Positions 34,511-42,877 of a DNA stretch of 47,073 nt are shown piece after piece (position 1 is the first letter of the stretch; each line of letters begins with the position of its first letter). The notes beneath the pieces are model-generated. The model had not been told where the DNA came from and did no database searches. It was given only the letters and a program-made list of their open reading frames with translations. A program made the translations under genes and the position numbers. This DNA comes from Spirosoma spitsbergense DSM 19989 (GTDB lineage Bacteria > Bacteroidota > Bacteroidia > Cytophagales > Spirosomataceae): contig NZ_KB893577.1 in assembly GCF_000374085.1 (NCBI RefSeq), forward strand, positions 1-47,073, in the 5' to 3' direction.

Positions 34511-34948
34511 ATGGCTACCGTTACTGCCCGCATTGAGCGTACCCCCTACGAAACGCACCTGACGACGGGTACGCAGGTTATCGTTGCCGACGAACCAGCC
34601 GATTTAGGGGGTGGGGACAAAGGAATGAAGCCGGGCGAGTTACTGGCGGGTTCGCTGGCTGCCTGTACGGTCATGACCCTGCGCATGTATGCCGACCGGA
34701 AAAACTGGCCGCTCGATTCGGCCGTTGTCCACGTCGACTACACCCATGACCTTACCACGAAGCGATCTTTGTTCTCGATTCAACTCATTCTGAACGGCAA
34801 TCTCGACCAGGAACAACGCGCCCGCCTGCTCGAAATAGCCGACCGCTGTCCCATCCATCGGATCTTGCAGAACCCCATTGATTTTGATACCATACTGGTC
34901 GATGATGCCCGGTTAGGAGCAACTAGTAGTATTGAACTTATTAGCTGA
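34511..34948 (+). CDS. OsmC/Ohr-family protein
   Basis: About 145 residues from ATG 34511. The upstream frame extension to 34421 is not protein-like and lies in intergenic word-type repeats. OsmC proteins reduce organic hydroperoxides with two cysteines; both are here: Cys52 in LAACTVMTLR and Cys113 in DRCPIHRIL. It is followed by an iron-sulfur protein gene at 20 bp, a common pairing. Confidence 0.92.
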   Translation: MATVTARIERTPYETHLTTGTQVIVADEPADLGGGDKGMKPGELLAGSLAACTVMTLRMYADRKNWPLDSAVVHVDYTHDLTTKRSLFSIQLILNGNLDQEQRARLLEIADRCPIHRILQNPIDFDTILVDDARLGATSSIELIS

Positions 34949-34968
34949 TTGTAAACGCAGAAATCCCG

Positions 34969-35403
34969 ATGAGCGAAACACCCGACATGACCAAAACCTA
35001 CACAAACGGTGAAATTACTGTTGTCTGGAAACCCAGCGTCTGCATTCATTCCAAAGTGTGCTGGACCCAGTTAATCGAGGTGTTCAACCCAAAAGAGCGA
35101 CCCTGGATTAAAATGGATGGAGCCTCTACCGACCGAATTGCTGAGCAGGTAGACCGCTGCCCGTCAAAAGCATTGAGTTATTACCGGAATGAAGACGGCA
35201 TTAAATCCGAAGACGTACAGGCCGAAAGCATTGTGGAACCGGTACCAAACGGTCCCTTGCTGGTGTATGGTAACCTGCGCGTAAAGGATGCCAGTGGGAA
35301 TGAGACCCAGAAAAATAAAGTCACTGCTTTTTGCCGGTGCGGAGCCAGCAGCAACAAACCCTACTGCGACGGCTCACACATCAGAATTGGGTTTGTGGGT
35401 TGA
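34969..35403 (+). CDS. Two-domain iron-sulfur protein (Fer4_19 + CDGSH)
   Basis: 144 residues joining two Fe-S modules. N-terminal YjdI-like mono-cluster domain: CIHSKVC (Cys25, Cys31) and RCPSKALSY (Cys64). C-terminal CDGSH finger: FCRCGASSNKPYCDGSH with the 3Cys-1His ligands Cys122, Cys124, Cys133 and His137. CDGSH proteins bind a redox-active, labile [2Fe-2S] cluster. The order and length match the (4Fe-4S)-binding protein fusion seen in Bacteroidota. The role is redox sensing or transfer by inference; partner OsmC lies just upstream. Confidence 0.93.
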   Translation: MSETPDMTKTYTNGEITVVWKPSVCIHSKVCWTQLIEVFNPKERPWIKMDGASTDRIAEQVDRCPSKALSYYRNEDGIKSEDVQAESIVEPVPNGPLLVYGNLRVKDASGNETQKNKVTAFCRCGASSNKPYCDGSHIRIGFVG

Positions 35404-35416
35404 GAGTTTGTTTATG

Positions 35417-36766
35417 TCACACGGGAAGCATTGAACGTATATCCGACGCACGAGTGGGGTAAGCAAACAGCGTTTCACCTATCTCCTTAGCCGGGATGCC
35501 GTACTTCATCGCCAGCGTGAACAGGTTGATGAGTTCATCACTGCCCGCTCCCAGCAGATGTGCCCCCACCAGCTGCCCGCTTTTTTTGTCAACGAGCGTT
35601 TTGAATCCGCTGAACGGTTCGCCAATCCGTCGGCTGGTATACCAATCGGACGTCTCCTGAAACGTTACCGTTACCGAAAGCCTTTCCTTTCTGGCCTGCT
35701 TTTCCGTCAGACCAACGGAAGCCAGTGTCGGCACCGTAAACACGGCCGATGGAGTGGGATTATCGGCAAACGTTCGCTTATTTCCATTCAGAATATTTTC
35801 GGCCACGATACTACCCTCATACGAGGCTAAGGGCGTGAGGGGCAACCCCTTACTCGACACATCCCCGCAGGCATAAATGGCCGGGTTCGACTCACTCTGA
35901 AGGTATTTATTGACCACAACGCCTTTTTTATCGACAATGACACTAGCTTTCTCCAACTCCAGGTCCGCCACGTTGGCTACGCGTCCGGCTCCGTGAACCG
36001 CCATCAGTGTCGAAACCGAATGAGATTTATCTTTTTGCTCATAGTGAACTGTCAGTTCGCCCTCCCTGCCTTCTACGGCCGTTACTTCAGCGTTAAAAAT
36101 GAACTTGATTCCAACGGCCTTTAGTGCTTTCACCAATAGACTGACCAAATCAGCATCGAAGTTTTCGAGTGGTCGTTTGCCCTGATGAATGATCGTCACT
36201 TTAGCCCCCGCCCGGGCGGCAATGTGGGCAAATTCCATCGAAATATAACCCCCACCAATCAGGACAATTTTTTTCGGCAATTGGGGCAAATCCAGGAAGC
36301 CGGTGCTATCCGTCAGCAGTTCTTCGCCCGGAATACCAAGCGGTTGTGGTCGCTGTCCGGTAGCAATGACGATGTGGTTGGCCTGTAACGTTTCATCCCC
36401 TACGCTGATGGTGTTTTTGGATAGGAACGTGGCCGTTCCATGAAAAGCCGTAATGCCTTGTTTGGCAAATCGGGCTTCGGTGTCTTCCGGTATATCGTCC
36501 GTAAAGGATTTCTTGAATTGCATCAGGTCTGGCCAGCTGATAACTGCTTTGGATTTGATGCCATTGCCAAGCATCTGCGCCACCCGATCTACCAGTTCGG
36601 CAGCGCCCACCAGTACTTTTTTGGGGTCGCAGCCCCGCTGGGAGCAAGTGCCCCCAAACGGCAATTTATCAATAATTGCCACGGTTTTACCCGCTTTCCG
36701 AACGGTTTGGGCCACTGCTTTTCCGGCCGAGCCCGTGCCAATAACAATAAGGTCGAATGATTGCAT
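35417..36766 (-). CDS. FAD-dependent NAD(P) disulfide reductase (MerA/Lpd-like)
   Basis: About 449 residues from ATG 36766 (the TTG at 36772 is two codons further). FAD fold FDLIVIGTGSAGKAVAQTVRKAG; redox pair in FGGTCSQRGCDPKKV (CysX4Cys); NAD-binding IVLIGGGYISMEFAHIAARAG; second FAD motif YACGDVSSKGLPLTPLA; C-terminal dimerisation domain. The catalytic His of HPT(L)SE in lipoamide dehydrogenase and glutathione reductase is Tyr here (FAYPTRASDI), as in MerA-related members. Substrate unknown. Convergent with the Fe-S protein. Confidence 0.9.
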   Translation of the reverse strand: MQSFDLIVIGTGSAGKAVAQTVRKAGKTVAIIDKLPFGGTCSQRGCDPKKVLVGAAELVDRVAQMLGNGIKSKAVISWPDLMQFKKSFTDDIPEDTEARFAKQGITAFHGTATFLSKNTISVGDETLQANHIVIATGQRPQPLGIPGEELLTDSTGFLDLPQLPKKIVLIGGGYISMEFAHIAARAGAKVTIIHQGKRPLENFDADLVSLLVKALKAVGIKFIFNAEVTAVEGREGELTVHYEQKDKSHSVSTLMAVHGAGRVANVADLELEKASVIVDKKGVVVNKYLQSESNPAIYACGDVSSKGLPLTPLASYEGSIVAENILNGNKRTFADNPTPSAVFTVPTLASVGLTEKQARKERLSVTVTFQETSDWYTSRRIGEPFSGFKTLVDKKSGQLVGAHLLGAGSDELINLFTLAMKYGIPAKEIGETLFAYPTRASDIRSMLPV

Positions 36767-36918
36767 GGTCAATAATACGTAGTGAATCGTCAGCCTTATA
36801 ACGAGCGAATAAATGGGCAGGTTATAAAAACGGCGGATTCTTTCCGGTGTCGCCCTTTGGTAAACGCGTTACCCACCAAATCAGCAAAAGCCTAAGCGCG
36901 TGTTCTCTATCGAACGAG

Positions 36919-38886
36919 TCAGCTTCTGATGGTAAACTCAATTTTCTTTTGGTCGGTTTCGTCCGGCAATAAACCAGTCCCTGCTACAGCGTCGGGCTTG
37001 TTACGGCCAACGTTGAGGGTGTAAGAGCCTTCGGCAAAGATACGGGGACGAAACGTACGGCCTATAATACGTTCGGTGTACAGGATTTCGCCCGTTTTTT
37101 CATCAATAACCTGAACAACCGGGTCGTTTTCGCTGACGTTGAGCGTTGGCAGATAGCCGAATACCTTCCGGCCATCATTATCGGCCATTGAAAATATCAT
37201 AGGCCAGCCCGTAAACTGCTCAGAATCGCCCCTGGTTACATCGGCAAACCGGGGCCAGCATTCGAAGGTTATGGTGCGCTTTTTCTTATTAAACCGGACA
37301 AGACCATACCCATCGCCCCGCCCGGTACGGTTTTCCCTGAGTGCCTTGAGGTTACCCGGTTTGGGGTTGGCATAGGCATGCATCGTAATCCGATTACCCA
37401 GCCCGTCTTCGTAGTCGCCCGTCCAGGGCAGGGGACTGGCAATGGCACTACCTCCCCCCGCCCGCTCGTCTTCCGGCCACCACCACCGACCGTAGATGGT
37501 ATTGACCAATGCCGGGCTGGTAAACGAAATCGGCCCATCGCGGTACGTATCAATGCCGTGCCGAACAACAACGGCCAAATGCTGGTCGCCACAGAGATGC
37601 GTAGCCAGGCACCGGCGGAGTTCCATAAGTGCCTTGTTACGGCCCGTCTGTGGCCAGCCGTTGCAGTCCAGATCGGCCAGTAACCGATTGCTCATCATGC
37701 CATGTAAATGAACGGCTCCACAAAACGCCGTTTGGGATAAGACGGCTTTCATCGTTGTACCTTCCCAGTTTTGCCCCCAATGGTGCAGGAAATTGAGCTG
37801 TCGTTCGCCCAGCAGGTCGAGGCCGGGCAGGTCAATGGCGTTGCGGTCATAGGCCGGGTCGTTGATGTGGTCGGGGCGTGGCCCTAACGGCGGCACCTTC
37901 CCTTTCGGCCCGCTTTTAAATTTACGGTCTTCCACAATGGCAAAATCTACCCCACCCACGTTGATGTTCGTGTAATAAACGCCAATGCCCTGATTGATAA
38001 CCGTGGGGTCATAGGCATCGGGCAAATGCCAGGTCTGGCAGCGTTCAACCATTTTGACGTAAGCGGCCGGGTAATAATACCCACCCGAATCCCCGGCGGT
38101 GGAGTCGGCCACGATGCCTCCTTCTCCCCAGAAGTTACCCTGCCCCACGTCATGATCATCCGGGATCATAATGACCGGCCGGTTCCGCATGACATCGGCA
38201 AACTGAACCCCAAACAGCAGAATACCATACGTATGGTATTCATGAACGTAGGATTGATCACCGGCAAAAAACAGGATGTCGGGATCGTGCCGGTTTATAT
38301 TGCGGATGTACTCGGCACGCTGCGCAAAGGTCTCGTCCTGATTGGAGTTACAAGACATGGACGCAATCACAATTTCGTCTTTATGAATCGGGTCGGGTCG
38401 GATGGTTCCGGAGAATTCGGCCTGTTTGTCCAGCCGTACCCGATACGCTACTTCTTTGGTATTATCCCACTTGTCGATTCGAAAGTGAGCACTCCACCCT
38501 GGATATACTACGTTCTGTTTTTGTATTCTCTTCCAGGTATTTCCCTGCTTCATTTCCAGTAGTACCGAATGGGGTTCGTTGGGGTAAAGTGGAAAGAGTT
38601 GCGCGGTTATCTTCAACACACCCCGGTCGTGGGTGTATACCGCGTAAGCAATGACCTGGTCGCGGGGGCGTTGCTGCAAAAAGTCAGCGATTCGTTCGTT
38701 CCCTTTCCAATTCCACCACTCGCCCACGGCGCAGGCATCCAACACCTTGCCCCGATCTGTGCCAAACGGAAACGGATCGTTCATTTTAGTATAGGCACTG
38801 GCGTTCAACGAAGGCAGGGAAATAGCCAACGCGAGGGCAGACGTATTTTTGATGAACTGTCGGCGGGTATTTTTGGATGTTTCCAT
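36919..38886 (-). CDS. PhoD-like metallophosphoesterase, Tat-exported
   Basis: A 655-residue secreted phosphatase. Twin-arginine signal near the N-terminus (NTRRQFIKNTSALALAISLPSLNA). Metal-site motifs of PhoD-like enzymes: VIASMSCNS, FFAGDQSYVHEY, PDDHDVGQGNFWGEGG, SQTAFCGAVHLHG and CGDQHLAVV. The C-terminal beta domain (about 540-650) is extra. By family a Ca2+/Fe3+-dependent phosphodiesterase or alkaline phosphatase D in the periplasm. An accessory feature is the DPFPFGTDRGKVLDAC region before the catalytic domain. It is a single gene. Confidence 0.92.
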   Translation of the reverse strand: METSKNTRRQFIKNTSALALAISLPSLNASAYTKMNDPFPFGTDRGKVLDACAVGEWWNWKGNERIADFLQQRPRDQVIAYAVYTHDRGVLKITAQLFPLYPNEPHSVLLEMKQGNTWKRIQKQNVVYPGWSAHFRIDKWDNTKEVAYRVRLDKQAEFSGTIRPDPIHKDEIVIASMSCNSNQDETFAQRAEYIRNINRHDPDILFFAGDQSYVHEYHTYGILLFGVQFADVMRNRPVIMIPDDHDVGQGNFWGEGGIVADSTAGDSGGYYYPAAYVKMVERCQTWHLPDAYDPTVINQGIGVYYTNINVGGVDFAIVEDRKFKSGPKGKVPPLGPRPDHINDPAYDRNAIDLPGLDLLGERQLNFLHHWGQNWEGTTMKAVLSQTAFCGAVHLHGMMSNRLLADLDCNGWPQTGRNKALMELRRCLATHLCGDQHLAVVVRHGIDTYRDGPISFTSPALVNTIYGRWWWPEDERAGGGSAIASPLPWTGDYEDGLGNRITMHAYANPKPGNLKALRENRTGRGDGYGLVRFNKKKRTITFECWPRFADVTRGDSEQFTGWPMIFSMADNDGRKVFGYLPTLNVSENDPVVQVIDEKTGEILYTERIIGRTFRPRIFAEGSYTLNVGRNKPDAVAGTGLLPDETDQKKIEFTIRS

Positions 38887-39020
38887 AAGACGAAAGTAGC
38901 GTGGAGCAGGTTTGTTTTGCTAGAACTTAACCTACTTTTTATCACCATACTACAGGCAACCAGCCCGTCGTCCCACTTTTTCAGCGCTTACGCCACGCCG
39001 GTAAAGCAACCCGAACCTGA

Positions 39021-39293
39021 CTACGCCAGTTTACTTGTCAATTCGTTGATAATATGGCTGTACCGGGTGGGGAAAAACTGCGGCTTCAGCGGGATGCTCT
39101 GGTCCCTGACGTGTAGTGTGTACTCTTCCGGGGCGACGTAAATTGTGGCAAAATCGCCGAATTCAGGGGAGCCGTGCGCTTTGAGTTCATCCAGCAAGGC
39201 AGATAGATCGGCTTTGCTCAGGTCAGCCTTTGTTTCGGCCCGCAGGGTGCGGTCGCCTTCGCGTTTGGTGAGGGAGAACGTAGTCTGTGGCAT
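39021..39293 (-). CDS. Hypothetical 90-residue protein of the ATP-grasp cassette
   Basis: 90 residues: an N-terminal FSLTKREGDRTLRAETKADLSKADLSALLDELKAHG that repeats the phrase KADLS, then FGDFATIYVAPEEYTLHVRDQSIPLKPQFF and a C-terminal helix. No family recognised and no signal peptide. It follows the intact ATP-grasp gene by 24 bp in the same direction, so it is probably co-transcribed and may be a substrate or accessory factor of that enzyme. It does not show the TxKxPSD-type core repeats of classical graspetides. Confidence 0.65.
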   Translation of the reverse strand: MPQTTFSLTKREGDRTLRAETKADLSKADLSALLDELKAHGSPEFGDFATIYVAPEEYTLHVRDQSIPLKPQFFPTRYSHIINELTSKLA

Positions 39294-39317
39294 TTGGGTT
39301 AGCTGGTTATTTTTCTT

Positions 39318-40280
39318 CTACACATTCCAAACGCGCCGGTAGTAATTATCGTGCCCGGAGAGGTATTCGGCCAGCCAGGCAGCAATGGGCTGGCTGGTAT
39401 ACGATTCGTAGTAAGTGTAGGCCGGGCAGGGGTTAACTTCAAAACAATACACCTCCCCTGTTGGGCTAATCCGCAGGTCGATACCCGAAAAATTCAAGCC
39501 TAATGCCTTTGACAGGCTCACGCAGCTGGCCGCAACATCGGCCTCTAATTCGTACGGAGCCAGCGTGGCCGATTCACCGGTTTGATGGAGAGCGTAGCGG
39601 TAGTCGGTAGCCTGCGCCGTAATGCGCGTGGCCAGAACCAGTTCGCCAATAACGTGTACCCGCACATCGAAGCCATCCACCTGCTCCTGAAACTGCACCG
39701 GACAATGGCGGATGAGGGCTAGTTTTTCGGCATCCGTCCGGGGGTTCCAGGCCTGAACGATTGACCGCACACCACTAATCGACTTATAGATAACCCGATT
39801 ATGGTGGCGTTCGCAAAAATCCATCACCCGGTCCGGATTGTTCGTAATCAGCGTATCGGGGGTTAAGAAGCCGTGTTGCTGAATAAACTGCGCCTGATAC
39901 GGTTTTGAGTTGTTGGAAGCCATTGCCGGCATACTGTTAACCAACCGACACCCCGCCCATTCGCTCCATACACTCAGGTGCTGAATGAGCCGCCGGGTGT
40001 GCATCCGCAGGGGATCGTCGACGGGTAGCCGCTGAAATTCGGGCAGCACTTCATCATCCACCAACCGAAGGTAAACCCCGCTTATTTCGGCCAGCGGGTA
40101 CGTTTGTCCCTGATACGTGAGGGTGCCGCCCAGATTCCCAACGGCATCTATCGTCAGGTTCAAATCGGTTTCGGCAAAGTGACGCTGACTAACCGCCACA
40201 TAAGGCTGTTCGAGTACGTCGAGTTCATCAAGCAAACGCCGGATGGGCGATTCGCTCGGTATACCCCAGGTCAGAACCAT
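39318..40280 (-). CDS. ATP-grasp ligase (RimK/MvdD-like)
   Basis: 320 residues. The N-terminal pre-ATP-grasp lobe starts VLTWGIPSESPIRRLLDEL; a middle lid follows. Catalytic residues visible: Lys166 (NRVIYKSISG), Glu199 (VQFQEQV), Asp268 (SGIDLR), Glu281 and Asn283 (CFEVNP). Members join a carboxylate to an amine or hydroxyl using ATP, such as RimK and graspetide ligases. It overlaps the degenerate partner gene by 53 bp. Its own start (ATG 40280) gives a complete N-terminal lobe. A peptide target is plausible but unproven. Confidence 0.88.
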   Translation of the reverse strand: MVLTWGIPSESPIRRLLDELDVLEQPYVAVSQRHFAETDLNLTIDAVGNLGGTLTYQGQTYPLAEISGVYLRLVDDEVLPEFQRLPVDDPLRMHTRRLIQHLSVWSEWAGCRLVNSMPAMASNNSKPYQAQFIQQHGFLTPDTLITNNPDRVMDFCERHHNRVIYKSISGVRSIVQAWNPRTDAEKLALIRHCPVQFQEQVDGFDVRVHVIGELVLATRITAQATDYRYALHQTGESATLAPYELEADVAASCVSLSKALGLNFSGIDLRISPTGEVYCFEVNPCPAYTYYESYTSQPIAAWLAEYLSGHDNYYRRVWNV

Positions 40281-40992
40281 TGGACATTCGGTTTATGAGG
40301 AGATGAATCAATTCATCGCCATAGTGGTGAAACGTGGGAAATACCGTTGCCCCAACGAATACATAGGCGGCATCCTGCTGCAAAAAATGCAGTTCGAGCA
40401 GGTTAGCCTCGCTCTGCCGGGCCAGGGTAAGACAGGCTTCGGCCGTTATGCCCGGTGGTATACTTCCCAGCAGTTGACCATCCAGTACCAGCACACGCAC
40501 ATCGGGTATAGCCGGAACAACAAACTGTGTGTCTTCGGGCGGGGGCCAGTCTGGAGAAATAGGTAAACCGGCCCGCACCGCCAGCAGTTGCCACTCGGCG
40601 AGTACAAGATGCCGCCCTCCCAGCGAAACGGGCGTGGGCGGATTATACAGCCGGGCCGCTTCTAAGGTGTGTAGCAGACTTAAATACAAGGCATTGATTT
40701 CCTGCGAAACATACTGATATTGCCGGGGGTCGGTCTGTTTCCAAACGACCGGATCGAGGTGATATAACCGATTGATAACGACCGAAACATCGTTCTTTTC
40801 AATACGCCGGCCATTTTGCAGGGTAATCGAAAAATCATTGCCCACTCGCCCAAGCGTATGGGTAACCTCACGGGCAAACAATAGCTCGTCCATACTAACG
40901 ATCAGTACGGGCATGTCAGGATCAGCCTGTTGCAGCCGCTGGCACAACCAAGCCGCGTCAACATCGTGCAAATGGCAGAGGATCAGAAGCAT
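40228..40992 (-). CDS. Degenerate ATP-grasp-like partner protein
   Basis: 254 residues beginning MLLILCHLHDVDAAWLCQRL. It parallels the intact ATP-grasp neighbour in its lobe (INRLYHLDPVVW, GRHLVLAEWQLLAVRAGLPISP; C-terminal DVRVLVLDGQLLGSIPPG). However, it lacks the central ATP-binding subdomain, and the metal-site strand that reads CFEVNP in the neighbour is FVGATVF here, so Glu and Asn are lost. It is thus probably a non-catalytic paralogue that may form a heterodimer with its neighbour. The ends overlap by 53 bp, suggesting coupled translation. Confidence 0.75.
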   Translation of the reverse strand: MLLILCHLHDVDAAWLCQRLQQADPDMPVLIVSMDELLFAREVTHTLGRVGNDFSITLQNGRRIEKNDVSVVINRLYHLDPVVWKQTDPRQYQYVSQEINALYLSLLHTLEAARLYNPPTPVSLGGRHLVLAEWQLLAVRAGLPISPDWPPPEDTQFVVPAIPDVRVLVLDGQLLGSIPPGITAEACLTLARQSEANLLELHFLQQDAAYVFVGATVFPTFHHYGDELIHLLINRMSNGSDLGYTERIAHPAFA

Positions 40993-41024
40993 GTTTTTTT
41001 GTTTGATGGTTGATGTTCGCAGGT

Positions 41025-41091
41025 TGATGTTGCGCAGTGCGGTTTTACCCTACAGGTAATCTGGTTTGTCGGACCGCACCGCACAACATCA
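41025..41091. repeat. 18-bp inverted repeat upstream of ATP-grasp genes
   Basis: TGATGTTGCGCAGTGCGG (41025-41042) pairs with CCGCACCGCACAACATCA (41074-41091), 16 of 18. It lies between the S8 peptidase stop (41111) and the degenerate ATP-grasp start (40992); it can terminate or attenuate the peptidase transcript. GTTTGATG/GGTTGATG words precede it. Confidence 0.6.
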
Positions 41092-41110
41092 CTTACGAAC
41101 CGTAGACTAA

Positions 41111-42877
41111 TCATCGGGCCGCGTTGTCGTAGTTCATCTTATTCATCATGGCATCGTTGGCTTCTTTGGTGAGTTGGTCAGCTACGTTTTGCCCAGACTG
41201 CAAATCATCTTCATTAGACAGAGCCCCCTGGCTTAGATCGGGGCGCATGTCGGTACTAATAAAGGTATCGAGCGTTTGCACGTACGCTTCGAGTTGAGCG
41301 ACCCGGCTTGCCAGATCACCGCCCGCCCCTCCGGCTGTTTCCATCGATTGCCCCGGCAGAATCGGGTTGCGAATGGGGTCTGGGATGGGTATCGGGCCTT
41401 CCGGAACGCGCTTTATCACGTCGCGCAGGTCTTTAAGGCGTTTGTTTTCGAACAATTCGAGTTTCTCGTTTTTACTTTCTTTAATCTCGTTCTTTTCAAT
41501 TTTAATTTCTTTGATTTCCTTGATTTCGATCTTCTCGATTTTAGCCTCTTTGATAAGCAATTTCGTAAGCCGGTCGTAAGCCCGTTTGCCCCCAATGATC
41601 CCCGCTCCCGAATGCTGATCCCAGCCAGCCGGGCCAATATCTTTGGCCGTAGCAATCAGAGCCGCTTTAATGCTGTTGTGCGTTGCCGATGGTTTAGCCT
41701 GCTTGAGCAGGGCGCACACACCAGCCGCAATAGGCGTAGCGGCCGACGTCCCACTGTCGGACGTGAAATAGCCCGTGAAGTGAGTAATACTGCAAAAATC
41801 GGGTTTGTGCGGGTCGAGGGAAGCAGGGCCCTGACTGCTATACCCCACAAACTGTTCGTTTTTGTTGACGGCTCCCACCGTCATTACCCGCGGGTGGCCA
41901 TTTGCGCCCCAAATGCTGTTGCCGGGGCCACTGGTAGCACAACGCCCGTCGGGGCAGGTATCCCCGCAGTTACCAGCTGCAAACAGCACAATAATACCCT
42001 CGTCGATTGCTTCGACTACTTTGCGCGTGAACGGGTGGTTGGGATTACTGGCGTAATCGGGTGCGGCAGCGGTATTGAAAATACCCCAGCTATTCGTCAG
42101 TATGTGCGGTGTACCGTTGAGCCGGTGCTGGTTAATGGCCCACTGAAATGCCTGAAGCGCATTGGAAATAACGCCCACCGTTGCAGACGCATCGGCAATG
42201 CGGAGGTCGTAAATCCGGCAGTTGGGAGCCATACCCAGCACGTCGGTCGAACACATATTACCGTGATATCCCCATGATGCTCCCCGCGTGCCCCAGGTAG
42301 CCGTGGGCCAGCCACCAATCACGTTATTGATGGTATGGGCGGGTGCTTCACCAGCCGCTAACGGACGGCCTGCGGCTGTAATCCCCCCGTCTACAACGCC
42401 CACTACGATCCCTTCTCCCCGCTTGCCAGCACTCCATATCTGATTGACTCCTAAGTAATTGGCAACATCGGCGATGGTACCTTTTGGTGTACCCGACGCG
42501 CAATCGCAGGGGGCAATGGGGCAGGCGATGGGTTCAATGATGGGGTCCGACCAGATCTCGACCACATTTGGATTAGCCATTGCTTCCTTGCGCTGTGCAT
42601 CCGTCAGGGATGCTTTCACCACTACGTGTTCGTTGTCTTCGTTGGCGGCCAGCATTTCCATCCGTTGCGTGTTCGACGGCTTCACCGGCACCGGACTAAA
42701 GTCGGGGTCGATAGTGAACCCCATCGTAGAGGCCATCGTACCGGCCCGCACGGCGGCTCCCATCACAGCTTCGGCTTCGGCTTCGGCTTGAGGTACCCGC
42801 ATCTCAATCAGAACACTCTGGCTCTGTGCGCCCGACGACTCATCCTTCGGGGCAGTTGTTTTCGTTTGTTTTTTCAT
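41111..42877 (-). CDS. S8 subtilisin-like serine peptidase with Lys/Glu-rich tail
   Basis: About 588 residues from ATG 42877 (MKKQTKTTAPKDESSG); the frame is open 25 codons further up but less protein-like. The triad is complete: Asp163 (VVGVVDGGI), His205 (WGYHGNMCS), Ser378 (DSGTSAATP), with oxyanion Asn303 (FAAGNC). No signal peptide, so probably cytoplasmic. An N-terminal propeptide-like domain (residues 20-115) precedes. After the catalytic domain comes a striking repeat of Lys, Glu and Ile (about residues 443-485, IEKIEIKEIKEIKIEKNE...) and a variable acidic tail. Several Cys cluster near the oxyanion site (CGDTCPDGRC). Confidence 0.88.
   Translation of the reverse strand: MKKQTKTTAPKDESSGAQSQSVLIEMRVPQAEAEAEAVMGAAVRAGTMASTMGFTIDPDFSPVPVKPSNTQRMEMLAANEDNEHVVVKASLTDAQRKEAMANPNVVEIWSDPIIEPIACPIAPCDCASGTPKGTIADVANYLGVNQIWSAGKRGEGIVVGVVDGGITAAGRPLAAGEAPAHTINNVIGGWPTATWGTRGASWGYHGNMCSTDVLGMAPNCRIYDLRIADASATVGVISNALQAFQWAINQHRLNGTPHILTNSWGIFNTAAAPDYASNPNHPFTRKVVEAIDEGIIVLFAAGNCGDTCPDGRCATSGPGNSIWGANGHPRVMTVGAVNKNEQFVGYSSQGPASLDPHKPDFCSITHFTGYFTSDSGTSAATPIAAGVCALLKQAKPSATHNSIKAALIATAKDIGPAGWDQHSGAGIIGGKRAYDRLTKLLIKEAKIEKIEIKEIKEIKIEKNEIKESKNEKLELFENKRLKDLRDVIKRVPEGPIPIPDPIRNPILPGQSMETAGGAGGDLASRVAQLEAYVQTLDTFISTDMRPDLSQGALSNEDDLQSGQNVADQLTKEANDAMMNKMNYDNAAR

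Noticed and set aside
39318..40992. The two ATP-grasp frames as one frameshifted gene
   Set aside because: Each has its own N-terminal lobe and C-terminal lobe and the 53-bp overlap lies between complete domains, so two paralogous proteins fit better.
41276..42277. Plus-strand open frame of 333 codons antisense to the S8 peptidase
   Set aside because: The minus-strand frame has the complete subtilase motifs; the antisense frame has a skewed composition and no family features.
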